Made by a program: the position numbers and the translations under genes
NCBI RefSeq assembly: GCF_000986785.1
Contig: NZ_LAYY01000014.1
Span: forward strand, 62,001-126,000
From: Mesobacillus campisalis
Lineage (GTDB): Bacteria; Bacillota; Bacilli; Bacillales; Cytobacillaceae
Length of the DNA stretch: 64,000 bases
Direction: 5' to 3'
Shown: positions 1 to 7,236 of the stretch, piece after piece
Layout of the letters: every line of letters begins with the position of its first letter
How positions within the stretch are numbered: the stretch's first letter is position 1
Notes under the pieces: model-generated
What the model saw: the letters and a program-made list of their open reading frames with translations, nothing else
What the model was told of the DNA's origin: nothing
Database searches by the model: none

Positions 1-434
1 AAAACCCAGACAGGACGGCCATCAGCCACATAGTTCAATACATCCTCAAAACTCTCTCCCGTCAGGTCGATCACTCGCCCAGGCAAGTAATTCTCTGCCA
101 AATCTGCTATCGGACCATGGTAGACTCCAAGTCCAGGCTTGTCCATTGTTTCCATATTGCCGACAAACCCTTCCGCCGGGTGGCCTCTTTTTCCATCTTG
201 TTCAAAAGGAACCTTCTTGATTTCCTCCGCCAGCGTCATTTTATCCACTTCCTCGCCAGCATGCTGCAGCAGCATCGCAAGCGTTGTCACTTCACAGCCC
301 CGTTCAAGCTCGGGCAGCTGCGAGATGTGCGGGGCATCAACCTTCGCTTCCTTTTGTTCCGCGTCAGGAGGCGGGCTTTCATTCCCCGAGCATCCTGCCA
401 AAACCAATCCCAATGCAAGAAAAACTTTTTTCAT
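1..434 (-). CDS. C39-like cysteine peptidase lipoprotein, 3' part outside the window
   Basis: The reading frame starts at ATG 434 (site AGGAGA about 11 bases upstream) and runs off the left edge, giving about 144 residues. The N-terminus MKKVFLALGLVLAGCSG is a lipoprotein signal with an LAGC lipobox (Cys about residue 15). Residues about 48-62 (ERGCEVTTLAMLLQHAG) match the NGCEVTSLAMLL active-site segment of the Peptidase_C39_2 / YvpB-like family, with the Cys as the likely nucleophile. The catalytic His and Asp would lie beyond the edge. Likely an extracytoplasmic membrane-anchored peptidase or peptide-binding protein; the substrate is unknown. The family call rests on one motif. Confidence 0.7.
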   Translation of the reverse strand, partial: MKKVFLALGLVLAGCSGNESPPPDAEQKEAKVDAPHISQLPELERGCEVTTLAMLLQHAGEEVDKMTLAEEIKKVPFEQDGKRGHPAEGFVGNMETMDKPGLGVYHGPIADLAENYLPGRVIDLTGESFEDVLNYVADGRPVWV

Positions 435-581
435 TGCGGGCTCTCTCCTATTTTCGTTCTATATCTGTTCTCTTCCCTTACAGACTGTTCCTAATCGCTG
501 GATAGGTGAAATTTGTACCGATTCGAAAAACCTGTTTTAACCCGCCTTGAAATCAGGTAATACTATAATGAGGTGATAATG

Positions 582-902
582 ATGATTAAAGCAGATTCAC
601 TTGAAGAATTGAGCCGCTTGGCGAAACAGGCAGGAGAAAATTCATGGCTCCTTGTAAGTCAGAATGAGAGCTATCCTGCCGGTTTCACGTTGGGAGATGA
701 AGATAGTGCGGCAGGAACCACGCTTAAAATGGAAATGCAGCTTCTGCTCGAGACACCCGAACAGAATTATTATTTTGCCAATCAATATCAAGATGAAGAG
801 TTATATAAAGAAGCAATTAGCCAATTGGAGGAACTGATGGAGGAAATCCGGTCCGAAACAGTGGAGCCTTCTGTTATGGAGGCGAGATTGCATCAGAATT
901 AG
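582..902 (+). CDS. Small acidic hypothetical protein (106 aa)
   Basis: I do not recognise this family. Three in-frame starts lie close together (GTG 573, ATG 579, ATG 582). The site GAGGTGA at 570-576 spaces best with ATG 582, which I chose. The product is acidic and predicted helical, with no signal peptide or membrane segment, so it is probably cytosolic. It is monocistronic, followed at once by a strong shared terminator, and convergent with the deacetylase gene. Confidence 0.6.
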   Translation: MIKADSLEELSRLAKQAGENSWLLVSQNESYPAGFTLGDEDSAAGTTLKMEMQLLLETPEQNYYFANQYQDEELYKEAISQLEELMEEIRSETVEPSVMEARLHQN

Positions 903-907
903 GAAAA

Positions 908-943
908 AAAATCAACAGGCCAATGTAGCCTGTTGATTTTTTT
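908..943. terminator. Bidirectional intrinsic terminator
   Basis: Perfect 13-bp arms AAAATCAACAGGC (908-920) and GCCTGTTGATTTT (928-940) surround a 7-base loop, with a T run on the plus side and an A run on the other. It sits between the convergent small gene ending at 902 and the deacetylase ending at 949. Confidence 0.85.
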
Positions 944-948
944 GTTTG

Positions 949-1770
949 TTACGGAACCGCAATCAGATGAGGATCAGCAATGGAATAGCCTTTGGACTGC
1001 AGCCCTTTTACGATATCCTCCAGTGCATCCTTCGTCCACTCGCGGTCATGCATCAAAAGGTTTGCCCCATTGGTGAGGTACGGGCTTGTGACCATGATTT
1101 CAGCCAAAGAATCCGGGTTCTGGTATTGCTTCTCCCAGTCATAGCCATACGTCCAGTTCATCAGCAGCATGCCTTCCTCTGCGGCAATTTCTTTGGAATA
1201 GTCCGTATTCATGCCGAATGGCGCCCTGAAAAAGGCAGGAGAAACACCGATGATTTCTTTTACCCTATCATTCAGGCTGACGATTTCCTGCTTCTGCTCC
1301 TCTTCCGGAATTTGCGTCAAGGTTGGATGCGAATAGGTATGGTTGCCAATCGCAAAGCCCATTTCATGGATCTTTTTTAATCTCTCTTCCTCTTCGGGAG
1401 TGTCAAGAAAATGCCCATTCACGAAGAAAATCGCCTTTACACCAAGCCTGTTGAGAGTCTCGGCCATTTCAAGCGAATGCTTGTCTGGTGCATCATCGAT
1501 GGTGATCAGAACATTTTTTTCCTCTGATCCATCCAGCCGCTCAATGACCCAGTTAGCTTCATTTAGCTTATAGACCGGCTTGGCTTCTTCAGCAGCTTCC
1601 TCCGTGTTTTCTTCAGGCTCTTCTGTTTCCTGCGGTTTTTCTGCATTTTCCGTTTTTGGCGCTTCTTCTGTGGGTATAGGTTCTGTGACCTTGGGTTCAT
1701 TGCTTTGCTTGGCTCCGCTGCATGCGGCAAGCACAGCAGCAGCAAACAAAATGAGTATAAATGATTTCAT
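949..1770 (-). CDS. Polysaccharide deacetylase lipoprotein (CE4/NodB)
   Basis: 273 aa. The N-terminus is a lipoprotein signal ending in LAAC (Cys about 17), followed by a Glu/Pro-rich linker to about residue 65. The NodB homology domain follows. Motif 1 is TIDDAP (usually TFDDGP; both Asp residues kept), motif 2 is HTYSHP with the metal-binding His pair, and motif 3 is RAPFG. CE4 enzymes remove N- or O-acetyl groups from peptidoglycan, chitin oligomers or xylan; the substrate here cannot be told. GGAGG lies 7 bases before ATG 1770. It is divergent from the glycoside hydrolase-like lipoprotein at 1921. Confidence 0.88.
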   Translation of the reverse strand: MKSFILILFAAAVLAACSGAKQSNEPKVTEPIPTEEAPKTENAEKPQETEEPEENTEEAAEEAKPVYKLNEANWVIERLDGSEEKNVLITIDDAPDKHSLEMAETLNRLGVKAIFFVNGHFLDTPEEEERLKKIHEMGFAIGNHTYSHPTLTQIPEEEQKQEIVSLNDRVKEIIGVSPAFFRAPFGMNTDYSKEIAAEEGMLLMNWTYGYDWEKQYQNPDSLAEIMVTSPYLTNGANLLMHDREWTKDALEDIVKGLQSKGYSIADPHLIAVP

Positions 1771-1920
1771 GCTGATTCCTCCATTATGCTTATTCTAATT
1801 TCTTCATACCCACAAGAAAAGGGGGAAATCCAAACTTCTGCAGGTTTTCGACGAAATTCGAACAAATCTTCGAGATTCGTCTTTATAATAGAATAAAAGA
1901 CTTACAGAGGAGAAATTCAA

Positions 1921-3120
1921 ATGAACTACAAAACTCTTATCATCCTATTGGTTTCTTTCCTGCTGATAGGATGCAGCAATCAACAGCAGACGGCAAGCGA
2001 GCCGAAGCAAGCAGCAGCGAAAATGCCAGAAAAAGAAAAAAGCGAATTAGCTGAAAAGCCTGTGCCAGAAGGTTTTAAGTCCCCATTTTCTTTTGATTAC
2101 CCGGAAGATGGTGTAAAAGGAATCTATGTGACCGGACCAACTGTCAGTGTTTCAAGGTTCGATGAGCTTTTGAAACTCGTGGATAGTACTGAATTGAACA
2201 GCATGGTCATCGATATTAAGGATGATTTTGGTTTGCTGCAATATCAGCCCGAGGAAGGCTCACCATTTGAAGAGATTGGCGGTCCATACATAAAAGATCC
2301 TGAAAAATTACTAAAAACCTTGGAAGAAAAAGAGATTTATCCAATCGCCCGCGTCGTGGTCTTCAAAGACAACCACCTTGCATCAGAGAGGCCGGAGCTT
2401 AGCTTTACCGAAAACGGTGAAGTTTGGAAAAACGGACGAGGCGAAAGCTTTGTCAATCCATTCATGAAGGAAGTATGGGAATACAATGTGGAAATTGCCA
2501 AAGAAGCAGCCAAAATGGGCTTCAAGGACATCCAGTTCGACTATGTCCGTTTCCCGGAGGGTTTCGAAACAAGGGACAGCACGCTTGAATACTCCCAGGG
2601 AGATTACAGCGATGTGGACAAAGATAATGTCCAAAAAAGGGTCGATGCGGTAACCGATTTTGTTGCCTATGCGAAGAAAGAGCTTGAGCCTTATGATGTA
2701 GATGTCTCGGTAGATATCTTCGGCTACTCGGCCACTCTTCCGGAAGCTCCGGGAATTGGGCAGAATTTCTCCAAGATTTCAGCCAATGTGGACGCCATTT
2801 CCAGCATGATTTATCCGAGCCACTGGACAAGCTATTTCGGCATTGAAAAGCCTGACCTGCAGCCGTACGAAATCATCAATGAGTATGCCAAGCATGAAAA
2901 CAAGGTACTGGATGCATTGGAAAACCGCCCGGTATCAAGGCCGTGGATCCAGGATTTTACCGCAAGCTATCTTGGAGCAGGGAACTATAAAAACTACGGA
3001 AAAGCAGAAGTGGAAGCCCAAATCCGTGCCTTGAATGAAAATGGCATCGACGAATTCCTGCTATGGAATGCCGCCAACCGCTATACAAAAGGGGTAGATT
3101 ATACTCCGCTTACACCGTAG
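1921..3120 (+). CDS. DUF4015-type glycoside hydrolase-like lipoprotein
   Basis: 399 aa. The signal ends in LIGC (lipobox Cys about 18), followed by a Gln/Lys/Glu-rich tether. The body from about residue 60 is typical of the DUF4015 putative glycosyl hydrolase family: GVKGIYVTG near the start, VIDIKDDFG, DIQFDYVRFPEG (the DYVRFP strand characteristic of this TIM-barrel family), SVDIFGYSA, MIYPSHW and a C-terminal LWNAAN. It is probably anchored outside the membrane and acts on a cell-wall or extracellular glycan; no substrate is established. AGAGGAGA lies 8 bases upstream of ATG 1921, and a terminator follows immediately. Confidence 0.85.
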   Translation: MNYKTLIILLVSFLLIGCSNQQQTASEPKQAAAKMPEKEKSELAEKPVPEGFKSPFSFDYPEDGVKGIYVTGPTVSVSRFDELLKLVDSTELNSMVIDIKDDFGLLQYQPEEGSPFEEIGGPYIKDPEKLLKTLEEKEIYPIARVVVFKDNHLASERPELSFTENGEVWKNGRGESFVNPFMKEVWEYNVEIAKEAAKMGFKDIQFDYVRFPEGFETRDSTLEYSQGDYSDVDKDNVQKRVDAVTDFVAYAKKELEPYDVDVSVDIFGYSATLPEAPGIGQNFSKISANVDAISSMIYPSHWTSYFGIEKPDLQPYEIINEYAKHENKVLDALENRPVSRPWIQDFTASYLGAGNYKNYGKAEVEAQIRALNENGIDEFLLWNAANRYTKGVDYTPLTP

Positions 3121-3123
3121 ATG

Positions 3124-3148
3124 AAAAGACCGCACTTTGCGGTCTTTT
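3124..3148. terminator. Bidirectional intrinsic terminator
   Basis: Perfect 11-bp arms AAAAGACCGCA and TGCGGTCTTTT with a 3-base loop lie between the convergent genes ending at 3120 and 3154. Confidence 0.85.
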
Positions 3149-3153
3149 CCCAT

Positions 3154-3858
3154 TTACTCAACATCCGCCGGCGAGGACAGAGCGTCGTTATGAGTATCAA
3201 CAAACAGCTTTCCGCCGCTGTTCACTACGGCATAATAAACATCCTCAAGCTGCAGGCTCCTTTTTCGAAGTTCAGTCTGGATCCATTCTTGATCATATTT
3301 GCCTGATACATTCTTTTCGATGATTTTCCCGTCCATAATCAGTTCAACCGGCAGAGCCTCCGTACCTGAAGAAAGGTTCAGATCCTGTTTTGTAATACTT
3401 TGAAAAGGTTTCTTTTTTAAAACAGACAGCTTGCCGCTATCTTCCAGCAAGGCATATTCCACTTCCTGAATATGGAACACACCTCCTTCTCTCAGCTGCT
3501 GGTTCAGGTCATCAATGGAGAATTTCACTTTCTTCATATTTGTTTCAAGTATTTTCCCGTTTTCAATCACGACTGTTGGCTTCCCCGTCAGCCACCCCCT
3601 GATTTTCCGGCTTTTAGACGCTGCTATTAACAATAAATAAAACAAGACAATCATCGATACGAAGCCTGCCATCATATCAAGGAAACCAAGCTTCGTATTG
3701 AACCCCATATTGGCGATATAGGAGCCGATCGTTATCGAAAGGGCAAAATTATAGTGATTTTTATGTGCATTGATATGCTTGCCAATCACCAGGGTAATCA
3801 GGATTAAGAGAATAAAACTGATGACTGTTCTAAGTATAGATTCCATCATTGCATCCAC
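3154..3858 (-). CDS. DUF421/YetF-family membrane protein
   Basis: About 234 aa. Three hydrophobic segments occupy the first 90 residues (RTVISFILLILITLVIGK; FALSITIGSYIANMGF; GFVSMIVLFYLLLIA). Two soluble repeats of the YetF type follow: GKPTVVIENGKILETNMKK... and PVELIMDGKIIEKN.... The frame stays open upstream to 3936, but family members start just before the first membrane helix. GGGAG at 3866-3870 spaces 7 bases to GTG 3858, which I chose; ATG 3849 or 3846 are alternatives. B. subtilis YetF-type proteins are membrane proteins of unclear function, several linked to sporulation or stress. Monocistronic here. Confidence 0.82.
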   Translation of the reverse strand: MDAMMESILRTVISFILLILITLVIGKHINAHKNHYNFALSITIGSYIANMGFNTKLGFLDMMAGFVSMIVLFYLLLIAASKSRKIRGWLTGKPTVVIENGKILETNMKKVKFSIDDLNQQLREGGVFHIQEVEYALLEDSGKLSVLKKKPFQSITKQDLNLSSGTEALPVELIMDGKIIEKNVSGKYDQEWIQTELRKRSLQLEDVYYAVVNSGGKLFVDTHNDALSSPADVE

Positions 3859-3953
3859 GCTTGTACTCCCATTAACGTAATTTTTACTATTATTAATGTT
3901 TCCTGTCTCTTCCAGTTCTATTACTGCTAACAGCATCTCCTGATAGGGAATAT

Positions 3954-3988
3954 AAAAAGCCGCATCGGTGAATTTTCACAATGCGGCT
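3954..3988 (-). terminator. Intrinsic terminator of the J-domain gene
   Basis: The arms AGCCGCAT (3958-3965) and ATGCGGCT (3981-3988) are followed on the minus strand by TTTTTATA. It lies 35 bases downstream of the stop at 4023. Confidence 0.85.
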
Positions 3989-4022
3989 GCCAAATAGATC
4001 AGAATGTACGTTAATACTGAAT

Positions 4023-4805
4023 TCATCCTTTTACATTATTCCTGAATGTATCATAATCATTTTTTATATATTGGAATGCCGCCTGATTGCCGCCATGGTC
4101 AGGATGAGTGACTTTTAATAAAGACTTGTATCCTGCCAATATATCCTTGTGGGTGGCTGTTTTTGAAAGACCCAGTTTGCTTCGGTAGTCATTGGGGCTA
4201 GTCATGCGGCGGGAGTCCTGGATTTTTTCAGGTTCCTTTTTTCCACCTTTGTAAAGTTCATCCTTCAGCTTTAGAATCTCGCTGCGCAAGTGAAGGTTTT
4301 CTTGTAAAAGGCTTTTTGTCTCATGCTGGAGTTGACTTCTCTCCTTCTCGAGATGGAGGATTTCCTTGTTCAGTTTCTCTCGTTGCTGAATCATCGTCTT
4401 AACCGATGATTGGTGGAGCTGTTCGAGCCCGTTTATATGTTCATCCTGCGCTTTTAATTTAGCCTGTAATTGCCGGATCAGCCTCTCCTGGTCTGAAGAG
4501 TTGTGTGAGGCAGGTGTCTGTGTTGACAGGTATGGAACCTTGGGGCTCTCTTGGCCAATGCTTTGGATCTTTCCATCCCTTAGCCAGCGCCTAACCGTCT
4601 GGACGGCAACAGCCTCGTTAACTCCCGCCTCTTTCAGCATGTTAAAAGCCTGGTCTGTATCTTTAAGTATGTATCCGGATTTGCGGCGGACCGTTCCTTC
4701 AAAATTCACCTTCCGTTCACGCAGCCAGGTTCTGACCATCCGAATCCCCGCATCCTCAGCCACTCCGGCATCCTTTAAAAGCTCGAACGCCTCCTCTGTG
4801 TTCAT
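4023..4805 (-). CDS. J-domain protein with duplicated N-terminal helical module and coiled coil
   Basis: 260 aa. Residues about 4-45 and 52-92 are two copies of one module (AFELLKDAGV...RMVRTWLRERKV and AFNMLKEAGV...QTVRRWLRDGKI), resembling small helix-turn-helix units. A Gln/Lys/Glu coiled coil covers about 105-195. The C-terminal about 65 residues form a short J domain with the HPD tripeptide (VTHPDHGG), so it should stimulate an Hsp70 ATPase. It lacks the Gly/Phe and zinc regions of DnaJ, so it is a specialised co-chaperone. The N-terminal modules may bind DNA or a protein client; this is inference. GGGAGG lies about 7 bases before ATG 4805. Divergent from the alcohol dehydrogenase gene. 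Confidence 0.78.
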   Translation of the reverse strand: MNTEEAFELLKDAGVAEDAGIRMVRTWLRERKVNFEGTVRRKSGYILKDTDQAFNMLKEAGVNEAVAVQTVRRWLRDGKIQSIGQESPKVPYLSTQTPASHNSSDQERLIRQLQAKLKAQDEHINGLEQLHQSSVKTMIQQREKLNKEILHLEKERSQLQHETKSLLQENLHLRSEILKLKDELYKGGKKEPEKIQDSRRMTSPNDYRSKLGLSKTATHKDILAGYKSLLKVTHPDHGGNQAAFQYIKNDYDTFRNNVKG

Positions 4806-4986
4806 ATTGCTCCCTCCCTTCTTGTGATGATGTATTCGTTATGCGACACTTGTTATTTTGACATATATTCTTAAAATTGAATTTTACTTTTATATTTTAT
4901 TTCCTTTACAACATTTGGCTGCAAGCGTTTGTTTTTCCTCCGTTTCATAGTAAGATAGTGATTGTGTTTCAGGAGAGGAGGATTTA

Positions 4987-6153
4987 ATGATGCAGGATTT
5001 TGTGTTTCAAAACAGTACGAAGTTGATCTTCGGGAAGGATAAAGAACAATTTGTTGGAAAAGAAGCGGTGGCTTATGGCCGGAAGCTCCTTTTGCATTAT
5101 GGAGGCGGGAGCATAAAGAGCAGCGGCTTATACGACCGGGTGAAGGAATCCCTGAAGGACCAAGGCATCGAGGTATTCGAGCTGGGCGGTGTCAAGCCTA
5201 ATCCGCGCGTAAGCCTTGTACGAGAGGGAGTTGCGCTATGCAAAGAACATGACATCAGCTTTATCCTTGCCGTTGGAGGAGGAAGCGTCATTGATTCCGC
5301 AAAGGCCATCGCGGCCGGTGTTCATTATGAAGGCGATGTATGGGATTTTTTTGACGGAAAGGCAGAAGTTACAGACTGTCTTCCAATCGGTGTGGTGCTG
5401 ACCATCCCTGCTGCCGGCAGCGAATCCAGCAGCGGTACGGTCATTACAAACGAAGAAGGGTGGTACAAGCGGTCCGCCATGCATCCATCCATGCGTCCCC
5501 AGTTCGCCATCCTGAATCCGGTGCTTACCTATACCTTGCCAGCTTATCAAACCGCATGCGGCATCACTGATATGATGGCTCACATCCTCGAAAGGTATTT
5601 TACCAATGAGAAAAATGTGGAACTGACAGACCGCCTTTGCGAAGGAGCGTTAAAGACCATCATCAATCATGCGCATACGGTCCTTGAAGAACCGACTAAC
5701 TATGACGCGCGTGCCGAAATTATGTGGGCGGGTACGATTGCCCATAACGATATGCTTGGCACCGGGAGAATTGGCGATTGGGCCAGCCATGATATCGAGC
5801 ATGAAATCAGCGGCATTTACGACATCGCCCATGGTGCCGGTCTGGCGATTGTCTTCCCTGCATGGATGAAGCATGTCTACAAGCATGACATAAACCGGTT
5901 TGCGCAGTTCGCCAATCGGGTGTGGGATGTAGAAATCGATTTGAACAACCTCGAAAAGACGGCATTAGCCGGAATCAGGAAAACAGAAGAGTTCTTCTCT
6001 TCCATCGGAATGCCGATAACTCTGAAGGAAGCCAATATCGGCGACGAACACTTTTCCGAAATGGCAAAAAAAGGAACAGAAAGAGGACCGCTGGGGAACT
6101 TTGTACCATTAGATGAAACAAATGTTCTCGAGATTTTTAATTTGGCTAGATAA
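4987..6153 (+). CDS. Iron-containing alcohol dehydrogenase (butanol dehydrogenase-like)
   Basis: 388 aa, the normal length for group III alcohol dehydrogenases. It resembles B. subtilis YugJ/YugK and clostridial BDH. The coenzyme loop is AVGGGSVIDSAKAIAAG (about residues 98-114), and the iron-binding stretch includes DMMAHILERYF and GAGLAIVFPAWMKH with flanking His residues. Expected reaction: NAD(P)H-dependent interconversion of aldehydes and primary alcohols in the cytosol. GGAGAGGAGG precedes two tandem ATG codons (4987, 4990). A strong terminator follows, so it is monocistronic. Confidence 0.9.
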   Translation: MMQDFVFQNSTKLIFGKDKEQFVGKEAVAYGRKLLLHYGGGSIKSSGLYDRVKESLKDQGIEVFELGGVKPNPRVSLVREGVALCKEHDISFILAVGGGSVIDSAKAIAAGVHYEGDVWDFFDGKAEVTDCLPIGVVLTIPAAGSESSSGTVITNEEGWYKRSAMHPSMRPQFAILNPVLTYTLPAYQTACGITDMMAHILERYFTNEKNVELTDRLCEGALKTIINHAHTVLEEPTNYDARAEIMWAGTIAHNDMLGTGRIGDWASHDIEHEISGIYDIAHGAGLAIVFPAWMKHVYKHDINRFAQFANRVWDVEIDLNNLEKTALAGIRKTEEFFSSIGMPITLKEANIGDEHFSEMAKKGTERGPLGNFVPLDETNVLEIFNLAR

Positions 6154-6161
6154 GATCACTT

Positions 6162-6198
6162 AGAATGTAGTCCGCCATTGGGACTGCATTCTTTTTTT
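6162..6198 (+). terminator. Intrinsic terminator after the alcohol dehydrogenase gene
   Basis: The arms AGAATGTAGTCC (6162-6173) and GGACTGCATTCT (6181-6192) pair with one G-T wobble and are followed by a T7 run. Confidence 0.85.
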
Positions 6199-6220
6199 GG
6201 GTCGGTGCTGTCCGAACCCC

Positions 6221-6252
6221 AAAAAAGGGCAGCCAGTTTCAGTCTGGCTGCC
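6221..6252 (-). terminator. Intrinsic terminator of the YhcN-type gene
   Basis: The arms GGCAGCCAG (6228-6236) and CTGGCTGCC (6244-6252) are followed on the minus strand by CCTTTTTT. It lies 10 bases past the stop at 6263. Confidence 0.85.
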
Positions 6253-6262
6253 TCCCTTTTTT

Positions 6263-7111
6263 CTAACGATTATTATTATATCGGTTGCCGAAGAAGTCAT
6301 TCATTGTTGTATTGAAGTTATCAAACATGCCGTCCCTGTTGCGGTTGTTACGGATGTCATCTGCAAAAGTACCCATTCTGTCATACAAGTCAGGGTCGAC
6401 GGATACGAATACTTTGTGAATCCTCTTGTCAGCCTGGCGCACCTGGTCGGCAATCTTTTGCTCAAATTTTGATGAAACTTCGCTATAATTGGTTGCTCTG
6501 CCAGTATCGCCAGCGGTATTGTTGCCCGCATTTCCGGCACCGGCTGCGCTTCCTCCATTGCCTGTTGTGCTTCCGCCCATGGCAGCATTGTTCCCGCCAG
6601 TATCATTGTTCCCGAAGATTGTGTTATTGTTGTTCCTATTGCCTGCTCCCGCATTTTGCAGGTCTCCGCTTCCAGCATCCCCCTGGCCGTCAATGATGCC
6701 ATCATCGGCCCTGTTCCTGTTGCGGTCAGGCTTGACTGTCCCTTCCTCGATAAATCCTTCGCCATTGCGATCCATGTCATTGACCCTGGCATTTCCATTG
6801 TTCTCACGGTTGTTATTGTTGTTATTGTTGTTATTCATTCTTACCGTCACATAAGCATTGTTTTCCGAGATGATAACATGTGCATCTTCCACTTCTTCCA
6901 TCTTTTCAACTTGCTTTTCCGCACGGTCGGAAATCGTCAGGGTCCGATTTCCATCTCGGTTGTTATTGTTGAACGTTCTGGGGCGATCCTGATTGTTCAT
7001 CACCTGGGGTCCCTGGTTATTATCGTCCCTTGCCGCGTTATTGTTTACTCCGCATCCTGCAAGGCTCAGCGACAAAACAGCACATCCTGCAACAATCCAT
7101 GTTTTCTTCAT
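6263..7111 (-). CDS. YhcN/YlaJ-family sporulation lipoprotein with Asn/Gly-rich insert
   Basis: 282 aa from ATG 7111 (AAGGAG 8 bases upstream; an in-frame GTG at 7120 sits on the Shine-Dalgarno and is rejected). The lipoprotein signal ends in LAGC. The YhcN/YlaJ pattern is present: ISDRAEKQVEKMEEVEDAHVIISENNAYVTVRM near residue 65, then FEQKIADQVRQADKRIHKVFVSVDPDLYDRM near 215. A low-complexity region very rich in Asn, Gly and Arg, including a run of nine Asn, separates the two. Relatives are spore inner-membrane or cortex lipoproteins affecting germination, so forespore sigma-G expression is plausible, but I did not identify a promoter. Confidence 0.87.
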   Translation of the reverse strand: MKKTWIVAGCAVLSLSLAGCGVNNNAARDDNNQGPQVMNNQDRPRTFNNNNRDGNRTLTISDRAEKQVEKMEEVEDAHVIISENNAYVTVRMNNNNNNNNNRENNGNARVNDMDRNGEGFIEEGTVKPDRNRNRADDGIIDGQGDAGSGDLQNAGAGNRNNNNTIFGNNDTGGNNAAMGGSTTGNGGSAAGAGNAGNNTAGDTGRATNYSEVSSKFEQKIADQVRQADKRIHKVFVSVDPDLYDRMGTFADDIRNNRNRDGMFDNFNTTMNDFFGNRYNNNR

Positions 7112-7196
7112 TCTGTTCACTCCTTAAGTTGTTCTCTATCTTATGATGGCTAAATTGAACCAGTCTATTCACGGAATGAACAATAGAAGCACAATG

Positions 7197-7223
7197 AAAA
7201 AGGGCAGCAAAAAATCGCTGCCC
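7197..7223 (-). terminator. Intrinsic terminator of the pectate lyase gene
   Basis: The arms GGGCAGC (7202-7208) and GCTGCCC (7217-7223) are followed on the minus strand by TTTTT. Confidence 0.8.
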
Positions 7224-7236
7224 TATCCTTGCTATG

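Noticed and set aside
117-540. Overlapping plus-strand open frames at the left edge
   Set aside because: The minus strand carries the C39-like lipoprotein with signal, lipobox and active-site motif, so these are shadows.
4932-4945. AAGCGTTT segment before the alcohol dehydrogenase as a cre site
   Set aside because: TGCAAGCGTTTGTT breaks the consensus at several fixed or weak positions.
6489-6854. Leu/Pro-rich open frames opposite the YhcN-type gene
   Set aside because: They are the reverse reading of Asn/Gly-rich codons, with no start signals.
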